Source of the DNA: Gemmatimonadales bacterium | Lineage (GTDB): Bacteria > Gemmatimonadota > Gemmatimonadetes > Gemmatimonadales > GWC2-71-9 | Assembly (NCBI GenBank): GCA_036279355.1 | Contig: DASUJH010000034.1 | Span: 101,678 to 165,677 of the forward strand | Length of the DNA: 64,000 bases | Direction of reading: 5' to 3' | Part shown: piece after piece, positions 50,647 to 62,218 of the stretch | Numbering within the stretch: the first letter of the stretch is position 1 | How the letters are laid out: every line of letters starts with the position of its first letter | Notes under the pieces: model-generated | Told to the model about the DNA's origin: nothing | Seen by the model: the letters and a program-made list of their open reading frames with translations, nothing else | Databases searched by the model: none | Made by a program: the position numbers and the translations under genes

Positions 50647-51195
50647 ATGCACGGCGTCCATCCGACGTTCCACGGAACCACCATCCTTACCGTCCGCAAA
50701 GGCGGTCGCATCGCCCTTGGCGGCGATGGCCAGGTGAGCATCGGCGATACGGTGATGAAGTCGCGCTCCGTGAAGGTGCGCACGCTCAAGGGCGGAAAGG
50801 TGCTGGCCGGGTTTGCGGGGTCGGTGGCGGATGCGCTCACGCTTTACGAAAAGTTCGAGGAGAAGCTCGATCGGTATCCCGGGAACCTTCCGCGCGCCGC
50901 GGTGGAATTGGCCAAGGATTGGCGCAGCGACCGCGTGCTGCGGCGGCTGGAGGCGCTCCTCGTCGCGGCGGATCTGGAGCACAGCTTTCTCTTGAGCGGC
51001 GCCGGGGAGCTGATCGAGCCGGACGACGGGATCGTGGCCGTGGGCTCGGGCGGCAACTTTGCGCTGGCCGCCGCGCGCGCGCTGCTGCCCGATCCGGCCG
51101 TCGGCGCCCGCGACATCGTGCAGCGCTCGCTCGACATCGCCGCCGACATCTGCGTCTATACCAACCGGAACATCACCATCCTCGAGCTGCCCTGA
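50647..51195 (+). CDS. hslV: ATP-dependent protease peptidase subunit HslV
   Basis: HslV forms the double-hexamer proteolytic core activated by HslU. The 182-residue product has a ten-residue propeptide before the catalytic Thr11 ([11 protein letters not shown]). [21 protein letters not shown], the family block [20 protein letters not shown] and a C-terminal [10 protein letters not shown] follow. Processing at Gly10-Thr11 would expose the nucleophile. hslU follows after 44 bases. Confidence 0.96.
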   Translation: MHGVHPTFHGTTILTVRKGGRIALGGDGQVSIGDTVMKSRSVKVRTLKGGKVLAGFAGSVADALTLYEKFEEKLDRYPGNLPRAAVELAKDWRSDRVLRRLEALLVAADLEHSFLLSGAGELIEPDDGIVAVGSGGNFALAAARALLPDPAVGARDIVQRSLDIAADICVYTNRNITILELP

Positions 51196-51239
51196 GTCGC
51201 TCGGTTTACTGTTTCCCGCGGTTCCCTTACGCTTCAGCC

Positions 51240-52729
<1,490 letters not shown>

Positions 52730-52742
<13 letters not shown>

Positions 52743-54031
52743 ACCACCCCACCCTTCATCACGAAGCTCACCCGCTCGGTCGCGGTGATGTCGCGGAGCG
52801 GGTCGCCCGGCACGGCGACGATGTCGGCCAGCTTGCCGGGCGCCAGCACGCCGCGGTCGGTCACGCCGAGCAGGTCCGCGGCGTTCACCGTGGCGGTGCG
52901 GAGCGCGTCGATGGGCCGCATGCCGTAGCCCACGTACACCGCGAACTCGTGCGCGTTCTCGCCGTGCGGATAGACCGCGGCGTCGGTGCCGAAGGCGATC
53001 TTGACGCCGGCGCGGATGGCCTTGCGGTGACTCGCCTGCGCGAGTGGGACGGCCTCGCGCATCTTGGCGGCGAGCGGCGGCGGCAGATCGTCCGCCTTGA
53101 TGCGGGTGAGCAGGTACGCGGTCGGGACGAGCCAGGTCCCGTGCTCCTTCATGAGGCGGATCGCCTCGTCGTCGAGGATGGAGCCGTGCTCGATCGAGGT
53201 GACGCCGGCGCGCACGGCCGCCTTGATGCCCGCGGTGCCGTGCGCGTGCGCCGCCACCCTGAGCCCGTGGCGATACGCCTCGTCCACGATGGCCTTGAGC
53301 TCCTCGTCCGAGAGCTGTTGCGCGCCGAGCGTCGCATCGTAGGAGAGCACGCCGGCGGTGGCGCACACCTTGATGACTTGGGCGCCGTGCTTGATCTGGT
53401 AGCGCACCGCCTTCACCGCTTCATCCACGCCGTCGGCGACGCCCTCCTCGGGGCCGAGCTCCAGGATGCCGGGCGCCCAGCCGGTGGCGTCGCAGTGGCC
53501 GCCGGTGATGCCGATGGCGTGGCCGGCCGGCACGATCCGGGGGCCATCCACCAGGCCGCGGTCGATCGCGTGCATGAGCGCGACGTCGCTGAACCCGCCC
53601 GCGCCGACGTTTCGCACGGTGGTGAAGCCGGCGAGCAGCGTGGTGCGCGCGTTGTGCGCGCCGCGGAGCGCCTCGTCCGCCGCGGTCTCCCGGACCGGGC
53701 GGGTGAGCCAATCGCCGCCGATGTCGAAGGTGAGGTGGACGTGCGCGTCGATGAAGCCGGGGAGGAGCGTCGCGTCGCCGAGGTCGATGCTACGGGCACC
53801 CGCCGGGACGCCGTCGGGCCCCATGCTCCGGATCCGGTCCTTCTCGACCACGACGACACCCGGCGTCACCAGCTCGCCGCTCGTCACATCGAGCAGCCGC
53901 GCGGCGCGAATGACCGTGACGTCCTGCGCGGTGGCGGGAGCGGCAGCGGGCGGGACGCCGGAGAGGGCGAAAGCGATGGCCAAAACGGACAGGGGACGGG
54001 AGGCGAGTCGGCGACGCTTGGGCCGGGACAT
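52730..54031 (-). CDS. Secreted amidohydrolase (imidazolonepropionase/prolidase-like)
   Basis: The 433-residue product has a basic signal peptide ([25 protein letters not shown], cleavage near ATAQ) and a two-metal amidohydrolase barrel. Metal ligands are visible in [10 protein letters not shown] (the His-x-His pair), the carboxylated Lys in [10 protein letters not shown], His in AAHAHGTAG and SIEHGS, and Asp in [12 protein letters not shown]. Relatives hydrolyse dipeptides, lactams or imidazolones; the substrate here is unknown. The start at 54031 is preceded by GGAGAACGCGC. It is divergent from a TetR-type gene, a possible regulator. Confidence 0.87.
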
Positions 54032-54135
54032 GCGCGTTCTCCGGGGCAACGGGATTGTGGGGGCGTGACGTGCGGGTCGGCGGGGTCAAACTACCCGCGA
54101 GGCTGCGACAGTCAATCTCGGCAGGTCGCTGTGGG

Positions 54136-54173
54136 TTGACATCGGTTTAGCTTATCCGATATTGAAGCAATAT
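54136..54173 (+). promoter_or_regulatory. Promoter with overlapping palindrome before the TetR gene
   Basis: TTGACA at 54136-54141 is followed 18 bases later by TATTGA. The palindrome ATATTG-AAG-CAATAT (54159-54173) covers the -10 and is a natural autoregulatory TetR operator. This AT-rich patch stands out from the surrounding high-GC sequence. Confidence 0.5.
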
Positions 54174-54209
54174 TCATGTTCATAATTCATTGAGACTGAA
54201 GGCCCGGCG

Positions 54210-54887
54210 ATGCCTGTGGCCCACGCGCCTCCCCGCCAGAGCCGAAGCCGCGCCACGCTCGACCGGCTGATGCGAGCAACAGGGCAAGTCATCGCCGAGC
54301 GGGGCGTTGCGGGACTCACTGTCGGCCAGGTGGCACAGAAGGCGAACATTGCTGTCGGCACCATTTACACCCGCTTTGCCGATCGCGACGCGCTGGTCGC
54401 GGCCTTCGCCGCCGACTTCTTCGCCCGCGCCCGCGGGGCAAGCGCCCGTGCGTTGAGCGACGAGCGGTGCGCCCGCCTCGACGCCTGCGGCCTCGCCGAG
54501 CGAGTCGTCCGGCTCCTGGTCGAGGGCTACCGCGCGCATAGACGACTGCTGAGCGCGCTCTACCTCCACGCGCGCACCCGACCCGATGCCGTCACGGCCG
54601 ATGTCGCCTCGGCCGACGCCGACTTCGCGGCGCGGCTCACCGCGCTCTTCCTCGCGCGCCGCGCCGAGTTGACGCACCCGCGGCCCGAGCGCGCCATCGC
54701 CGTCGCTCTCCTCATGCTCGACGGCGCCGCGAAGGAGGCGGTGCTCTTCGGCCGCGGCGCCGAGGCGGCGCTCGACGACGCCGACCTCATCGCCGAACTC
54801 ACCCGCGCATTCGCCGCTTCGCTCACCTTGCTGCCCCCGTCCTCCCCCACTACAATCCGCGCGACGGGTACCCACACGCCTCCGTGA
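54210..54887 (+). CDS. TetR/AcrR-family transcriptional regulator
   Basis: The 225-residue product has an N-terminal helix-turn-helix (TLDRLMRATGQVIAERGVAGLTVGQVA, then KANIAVGTIYTRFADRDALV) and an Ala-rich helical ligand-binding domain of usual length. It lies divergent from the amidohydrolase gene and eight bases before argF, so it may be cotranscribed with argF without controlling it. The ligand is unknown. Confidence 0.88.
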   Translation: MPVAHAPPRQSRSRATLDRLMRATGQVIAERGVAGLTVGQVAQKANIAVGTIYTRFADRDALVAAFAADFFARARGASARALSDERCARLDACGLAERVVRLLVEGYRAHRRLLSALYLHARTRPDAVTADVASADADFAARLTALFLARRAELTHPRPERAIAVALLMLDGAAKEAVLFGRGAEAALDDADLIAELTRAFAASLTLLPPSSPTTIRATGTHTPP

Positions 54888-54894
54888 ACGGCCC

Positions 54895-55855
54895 ATGCAT
54901 GCCTCCCGAGAACGGCCCCGGCAACAGAAGCGCGACTTCCTCGCCATCCCCGACCTGAGCCGGCCCGAGCTCATCGCGCTGCTCGAGCTCGCGGCGCGCA
55001 TGAAATGCGGCGAATACCGCGAGCGGCCGCTGGCCGGCAAGACGCTCGGAATGATCTTCGCCAAGAGCTCGACCCGCACCCGCGTCTCGTTCGAGGTGGG
55101 CGCGTTCCAGCTCGGCGGCCACGCCCTCTTTCTTTCCTCGCGCGATATCCAGCTCGGCCGCGGCGAGCCCATCCGCGACACCGCCCGCGTGCTGAGCCGC
55201 TACCTCGACGGCATCATGATCCGCACCTTCGACCACGCCGACGTCGAGGAGCTGGCCCGCTACGCGAGCGTCCCGGTGATCAACGGGCTCACCGATCTTC
55301 TTCACCCCTGCCAGGTGCTGGCCGATCTGCTCACGGTGCGCGAGGCGCTCGGCGGCTGGGAGGGGAAGACGATCGCGTGGGTGGGCGACGGCAACAACAT
55401 GGCGCATAGCTGGCTCAACGCCGCGGGCGTGCTGGGCTTTTCCATTCGACTCGCGTGCCCCGCGGGCTACGAGCCGAACCCCGGTATCGTCGAGCGAAAC
55501 CGTGCGCTCACCGACGTGCTCCTCACCCACGACCCCGCCGAGGCGGTCGAGGGCGCCCACGTGGTGAACACCGACGTCTGGGCCTCGATGGGTCAGGAGG
55601 CGGAGCAGGAAGAGCGCGCCCGCGCCTTTCAGGATTTCATGGTGGACACGGCACTCATGCGCCGGGCCGACCCGCGCGCGATCTTCCTCCACTGCCTGCC
55701 GGCGCATCGCGGTGAGGAGGTGGCGGACGAAGTCATCGAGGGACCGCAGTCGCGCGTCTGGGACGAGGCCGAAAATCGGCTGCACGCGCAGAAGGCGCTG
55801 ATGGCCGTGCTGATGGGCGGCGCGCGCGTTGCGCCACCGCGCGGCGCGTCAAGCG

Positions 55856-55863
<8 letters not shown>
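54895..55863 (+). CDS. argF: Ornithine carbamoyltransferase
   Basis: This enzyme condenses ornithine with carbamoyl phosphate to citrulline in arginine biosynthesis. The 322-residue product has the carbamoyl-phosphate loop [12 protein letters not shown], the family block [40 protein letters not shown] and the ornithine-binding [11 protein letters not shown]. The His-Cys-Leu-Pro and Ser-Met-Gly motifs separate it from aspartate and acetylornithine carbamoyltransferases. It overlaps gcvT by eight bases. Confidence 0.95.
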
Positions 55864-56956
<1,093 letters not shown>

Positions 56957-56957
56957 A

Positions 56958-56989
56958 GGGGCGGTCGGGGCGGTAGAGACGGTAAGGGG
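56958..56989. repeat. GGCGGTA-type short repeat between gcvT and moaB-like gene
   Basis: Three units resembling GGCGGTAGAGG lie between the gcvT stop and the GTG of the next gene, at a gene boundary as in the xerC-hslV gap. Confidence 0.5.
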
Positions 56990-56993
56990 TCTT

Positions 56994-57488
56994 GTGAGAG
57001 CTGCGATTCTTACGATTTCGGATGCGGGGGCGCGGGGGGAGCGCGCGGATACCTCGGGGGACGCGATTGCGGCGTGGGCCGCGGCGCGGGGGTATGTCGT
57101 GGCTTCGCGCGAGCTCGTGCCGGATGAGGAGGCAGCGATCGGAGCCGTGCTCAGGCGCTGGGCCGACGAGGACGCGGCTGACCTCGTGCTCACCACCGGC
57201 GGCACCGGGCTCACGGCTCGCGACATCACTCCCGAGGCAACCCGCGCGGTGCTCGACAAGGAGGCGCCGGGAATTGCCGAGGCGCTCCGGTACAGCGTGT
57301 ACCCCCGGTTTCCGCGCGCGGCGCTGTCGCGGGGCACCGCAGGTGTCCGTGGCCGCACTCTCATCGTGAATCTGCCGGGAAGCCCCGGCGGCGTGCGCGA
57401 CGGGCTCGGCGTGCTGGAAGGATTGGTCGATCACGCGGTCGAGCTGGTGCGCGGTGCAAGGACGGCGCACGAGCATCCCGCACGGTGA
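56994..57488 (+). CDS. MoaB/Mog-type molybdopterin-binding protein
   Basis: The 164-residue product has the MoaB/Mog fold signature: AILTISDAGARGERADTSG near the N-terminus, the ligand loop LVLTTGGTGLTARDITPEAT, and LPGSPGGVRDGLGVL. Mog adenylylates molybdopterin before molybdenum insertion; MoaB homologues are similar, and which this is cannot be settled from sequence alone. It starts with GTG. No other molybdenum cofactor gene is nearby. Confidence 0.88.
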   Translation: MRAAILTISDAGARGERADTSGDAIAAWAAARGYVVASRELVPDEEAAIGAVLRRWADEDAADLVLTTGGTGLTARDITPEATRAVLDKEAPGIAEALRYSVYPRFPRAALSRGTAGVRGRTLIVNLPGSPGGVRDGLGVLEGLVDHAVELVRGARTAHEHPAR

Positions 57489-57540
57489 CGGACGTCGTGA
57501 GCCACCTTGTGCGTAGCGCGGCGCGCGGGGGAGCTGGTTA

Positions 57541-59067
<1,527 letters not shown>

Positions 59068-59079
59068 AACCGACCAGAG

Positions 59080-59094
59080 GGCCCGATTCGGGCC
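59080..59094 (+). terminator. Short hairpin after the NtrC-like gene
   Basis: GGCCCG-ATT-CGGGCC starts 13 bases after the stop codon, followed by a weak mixed tract (ATAACGCTTTG). It could be a modest terminator separating this gene from the promoter at 59234. Confidence 0.45.
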
Positions 59095-59233
59095 ATAACG
59101 CTTTGATAGTGAACATCTTGTGGTCACCCGGGCCGCCGGAGGCAGGGCACTGCCGCGCACCGGGGGTTCGGTGTCGCATTCGTGGCTGGATGCCTAAATA
59201 TTTGTCAGTTAACAGCTTGCATGGGGTCACCTG

Positions 59234-59263
59234 TTGACAGTTCTCAAGTCGCTTCCGTATATT
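59234..59263 (+). promoter_or_regulatory. Strong sigma-70-type promoter before the Fe-S/GGDEF gene
   Basis: A perfect -35 TTGACA (59234-59239) and TATATT (59258-59263) are separated by 18 bases. Transcription should begin near 59270, about 38 bases before the GTG at 59308, which excludes the upstream ATG at 59182 as the start. Confidence 0.7.
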
Positions 59264-59307
59264 CTCGGGTCCGTGCTTCAGACCGAATTTTCGTCGGGCC
59301 GGCAACC

Positions 59308-60999
59308 GTGAATTTCGCGATTGATCCGGAGCGGTGCGTCGCGTGTCTCGCGTGTGTGCGGGTCTGCCCGACCGATGCAATCGTTATCACCGCGGGCGAG
59401 CCCCGGCCGCTGTTGCAGGTCGACGACGAGGCATGCATCCGCTGCGGCGACTGTCTGCCGTCGTGTCCCCATGATGCCGTGACGGTGAGCGGCGAGGTTG
59501 GGCGGGCGCTCGCGATCGCAGCACAGGGCGGCGGAGTCCTCATTCTCAGTCCCGAATCGGCGGCCCACTTCTATCCGGCGACACCGGAGCAGGTGGTGAA
59601 CGCGTGTTATGCGGCGGGTTTCCGCACGGTAACGCGGGGCGTGATCGGCGACGAGCTGGTCGCGGCGGAGTATCTGAGGCTCTGGGGGGAGGAAGATTGG
59701 GGCACGCTGATCAGGTCCACCGATCCCGTGGTGGTCGAGACCGTGCGCACCCGGTATCCCGAGCTCGTTCCCTATCTTGCGCCGGTGACGATGCCCGCCG
59801 TGGCGGAGGCGCGCTACCTGCGCGCGCTCCAGGGCCCCGGGCTCAGGATCGTGTACGCCGGGGTTCCGCTGCCCGCTGGCAGCGCCGATCTCGATGCGAC
59901 CATCACCTTTCATGATCTCGAGGAGCTGCTTGGCGTGCGCGGGGTATCGCCCGCGGCGCAGCCGCCCTATTTCCACCGGGTGCCCGAAGAGCGCCGCCGC
60001 CACCTGAGCGCCGCGGGCGGCCTGCCGCTCGCGTTGCTCGAGGAGGCGCGGCAGTCGAGCCGCCGTTTCCTCAAGCTGCGTGGGCTCGCGGCGCTCCCGG
60101 CGCTGGCCCGGGCGGTGGCGGTCGACCGGCTCGATCTCGGTTTCGTAGACCTGCTCTCGCGCGAGGGCGCGCTCGACCATCCGCTCTCGGGGCCCGAGGA
60201 CGAGTTGTTCTGGCGCCGCGCGCTCGTGGCAAGCACGGAGCCGCCGCGGAGCCGCTCGCCGGTGGTGGACACGGGGGTGGTCGCCAGCGTTGGCGCCGCG
60301 TTCGACATCAAGCCGCGGCCGCGCCTGCCGGACCCGGAGGCGGTGGCGGCGGTGCTCGACCAGATCGGCCTCGGGCCCAACGGCCGGCCGTGGGATTGCG
60401 GCGCGTGCGGCTACACCACCTGCCAGCGATTCGCCGAGGCGGCGGTGGTGGGCCGGGCGACGCTCCGGCAGTGCACGCCGTACCAGGAGCGCCGCGCGGA
60501 GGAGGCCCAGCAGGCGGCCGCGGTGGACCAGCTCACCGGGCTCTCGACCTATCGCGTGCTCAGGGATCGCCTGGCGTTCGAGGTCGAGCGGAGCAAGCGC
60601 AGCAGCGAAGGCTTCGCGGTGCTCTTCCTCGATCTCGACCGGTTCAAGTCGGTGAACGATCAATACGGCCACGAGTGCGGCAACGAGGTCCTGCGTTCGG
60701 TGGCCGACGAAATCCGCCATGCGGTGCGCGCGTCGGACGTGGCCGCGCGCTACGGCGGCGACGAGTTCGTGGTGATCCTCACGCGGACCGATCTCGAGGG
60801 CGGCGCGCGGGTGGCCGAAGCGCTCCGCGCCGGCATCGAGGGCGTGGGCCGGCGGCTCGGCTATCCGCCGGGGCTCATCACCGTGAGCGTCGGGCTCGCG
60901 GAGTTCGATCCGCGGCAGCCCACGGACGGCGATCTCCTGGTAACGGCCGACCGCGCGCTCTACCGGGCCAAGTCGGCGGGCCGGAACGCGGTGGCGTGA
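59308..60999 (+). CDS. Fe-S/hydrogenase-like sensor fused to a GGDEF diguanylate cyclase
   Basis: The 563-residue soluble protein begins with a 2[4Fe-4S] ferredoxin (Cys 10, 13, 16, 20 and 43, 46, 49, 53). Residues about 70-335 follow the layout of the [FeFe]-hydrogenase large subunit, but the H-cluster cysteine motifs are absent: the TSCCP position reads RSTDP and the third cluster loop reads LLSREGALDHPL. A [4Fe-4S] domain follows (Cys 364, 367, 372, 389; C-x2-C-x4-C-x16-C). A complete GGDEF domain ends the protein, with GGDEF at 483-487 and the inhibitory site RASD at 474-477. It should make cyclic di-GMP in response to redox, O2, or an Fe-S-linked signal; the signal is inference. It has its own strong promoter. 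Confidence 0.85.
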   Translation: MNFAIDPERCVACLACVRVCPTDAIVITAGEPRPLLQVDDEACIRCGDCLPSCPHDAVTVSGEVGRALAIAAQGGGVLILSPESAAHFYPATPEQVVNACYAAGFRTVTRGVIGDELVAAEYLRLWGEEDWGTLIRSTDPVVVETVRTRYPELVPYLAPVTMPAVAEARYLRALQGPGLRIVYAGVPLPAGSADLDATITFHDLEELLGVRGVSPAAQPPYFHRVPEERRRHLSAAGGLPLALLEEARQSSRRFLKLRGLAALPALARAVAVDRLDLGFVDLLSREGALDHPLSGPEDELFWRRALVASTEPPRSRSPVVDTGVVASVGAAFDIKPRPRLPDPEAVAAVLDQIGLGPNGRPWDCGACGYTTCQRFAEAAVVGRATLRQCTPYQERRAEEAQQAAAVDQLTGLSTYRVLRDRLAFEVERSKRSSEGFAVLFLDLDRFKSVNDQYGHECGNEVLRSVADEIRHAVRASDVAARYGGDEFVVILTRTDLEGGARVAEALRAGIEGVGRRLGYPPGLITVSVGLAEFDPRQPTDGDLLVTADRALYRAKSAGRNAVA

Positions 61000-61003
61000 G
61001 CCT

Positions 61004-61022
61004 GGCGCCGCGAGCCGGCGCC
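61004..61022 (+). terminator. Hairpin after the Fe-S/GGDEF gene
   Basis: GGCGCC at 61004-61009 pairs with its copy at 61017-61022 around a seven-base loop, directly after the stop codon. No T-run follows; a role as terminator is uncertain. Confidence 0.3.
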
Positions 61023-61061
61023 GCGTGGCAGGGGAGCGAGTGGTGACCAGCGAGAGGAGAC

Positions 61062-61838
61062 ATGACCGCATCTCGAGGTGAGAGCACTGTGACCGGATCG
61101 TTCAGTCCGCGCTCGCCGGAGCCGGAGCCGATGGGGCGTGGCGGGGCGGGCGGCGCCGAGGCGTTGCCGGACCCCTGGGGCGTGCGGCGCGCCGAGAATC
61201 TGCTCACGACGCTCGAGGGCGTACTGTCGGCGCGGGTGGTGACGACCCCGCTCGGCGAGGTGAGCGAGATTCACGTGCTGGCACAGTCGGGGCTGGCACC
61301 GAAGCAGATCGTGCGCAACATCGAGTCGGCGCTGCTGGCGCAGCTCGGCCTCAAGGTGGATCACCGGAAGATCAGCATCGCGCAGACGGCGGAGGTGCGG
61401 CCGCTCGAGGCGCTGGAGCGCGAGGCGGTGCGTGAGCGGGCGCTCCATCGCGCGGTGCTGTTCGAGAATCTCACGGCGGCGCCGGGTCGGCGACCGCACC
61501 GGGTGGTGATCACGGTGACGCTGTCGTTCCGGGGGCAGACCGAGTCGGCGGAGGAGGAGACGAGCGACACGCCGCGGAGCCGAGTAGAGGCGGCGGCAAA
61601 GGCGGCGGTGGGGGTGCTCGACCGTCTGCTGAACGATCATTCGGTGGCGCTCGAGGGGGCAAAGATCGTGGAGGCGTTCGATCGCGAGTTCGCATTTGCC
61701 GCGGTGCAGGGGCTGGGCGGGCGGGAGACGCTCCTGCTCACGGGCACGGCGCAGATCAAGGAGAGCGCGGAGCGCGCGGCGGTGCTCGCCGTGCTGGACG
61801 CGACGAATCGGTGGACGGAGGCGCGCCGGCCGGAGTGA
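61062..61838 (+). CDS. Unrecognised soluble protein downstream of the GGDEF gene
   Basis: The 258-residue product has a disordered Gly/Pro/Glu-rich head (about 1-35). Next is a compact segment (about 40-110) with a beta-alpha-beta look: ENLLTTLEGVLSARVV, VSEIHVLAQSG, APKQIVRNIESALLAQ, GLKVDHRKISIAQ. A second alpha/beta part (about 145-250) contains VVITVTLSFRG and HSVALEGAKIVEAF. No membrane helix or catalytic motif is evident. GAGAGGAGAC before the ATG is an excellent ribosome binding site. It lies 62 bases after the diguanylate cyclase gene and is probably cotranscribed, so it may be a partner or target. I do not recognise the family. Confidence 0.7.
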   Translation: MTASRGESTVTGSFSPRSPEPEPMGRGGAGGAEALPDPWGVRRAENLLTTLEGVLSARVVTTPLGEVSEIHVLAQSGLAPKQIVRNIESALLAQLGLKVDHRKISIAQTAEVRPLEALEREAVRERALHRAVLFENLTAAPGRRPHRVVITVTLSFRGQTESAEEETSDTPRSRVEAAAKAAVGVLDRLLNDHSVALEGAKIVEAFDREFAFAAVQGLGGRETLLLTGTAQIKESAERAAVLAVLDATNRWTEARRPE

Positions 61839-62082
61839 GCGGCGTTATGGGCATAGTGCTGAAGCAGGGTGGGTGTTGAAGCGGGGTGTGGTGGAACGGG
61901 TCACGCATCAGGCTGTTTCACGCGCACGAAGGAAAGGAACCTGCGGGAGGGGACCCCGGTCGCCGCGGTAGGAAACATCGAGCGGAGACGAGCGGGCAAC
62001 TGATCAAGCGGAGCGTCTGGTAGGCCATAGCGGGGCTTGCCACTTCCCGGAGTACTCATGTACCCGAAGGGAGGTGACGCTC
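61839..62082 (+). other. Non-coding region before the small ORF, possible structured leader
   Basis: No convincing ORF is present. Purine-rich near-repeats (TGAAGCAGGGTGGG and TTGAAGCGGGGTGTGG around 61859-61892) lie at its start, and a hairpin that hides the downstream ribosome binding site lies at its end. Base composition begins to fall here. I looked for cyclic di-GMP riboswitch hallmarks and found no convincing match. It could be the leader RNA of the small ORF and HD-GYP genes. Confidence 0.45.
62043..62074 (+). promoter_or_regulatory. Hairpin sequestering a strong ribosome binding site
   Basis: CTTCCC (62043-62048) can pair with GGGAGG (62069-62074), the core of the ribosome binding site of the 35-residue ORF. 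GG/CC pairs and a GTAC-TCAT-GTAC stem inside make one nearly continuous hairpin. Such pairing would block translation until opened by heat, a ligand, a protein or a translating ribosome. Confidence 0.5.
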
Positions 62083-62190
62083 ATGTTGAGGATCAGCTGG
62101 CTCTCGGCGGCGGCGCGGTTGCTGACTAGCCCTGTCCACTTCTTCACGGCGGCGCTTGGGCTGTCGGAAACGCAATACTGGGGCAGCTAG
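62083..62190 (+). CDS. Small ORF, 35-residue hydrophobic peptide
   Basis: The ATG is preceded by GAAGGGAGGTGACGCTC, one of the best matches to the 16S anti-Shine-Dalgarno in the window. The peptide begins MLRISWLSAAARLLTSPVHF and ends QYWGS. It is hydrophobic with a few Arg, His and Thr and no Cys, so it could be a membrane-associated peptide, a secreted signal or a leader peptide. The stop is 28 bases before the HD-GYP start. Support is the ribosome binding site and placement; no homologue is recognised. Confidence 0.5.
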   Translation: MLRISWLSAAARLLTSPVHFFTAALGLSETQYWGS

Positions 62191-62218
62191 TCGTAATCGG
62201 GATCCCCTCCCCACAGCC

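Noticed and set aside
59182..59307. Start of the Fe-S/GGDEF gene at the upstream ATG
   Set aside because: It lies before the strong TTGACA/TATATT promoter, and its added residues do not belong to the ferredoxin fold.
59308..60999. Catalytic [FeFe] hydrogenase
   Set aside because: All three H-cluster cysteine motifs are absent, so hydrogen chemistry is not supported.
61839..62082. Cyclic di-GMP riboswitch before the HD-GYP gene
   Set aside because: Some CACGCA-like bases are present, but I could not place the conserved core and paired elements of either known class by eye.
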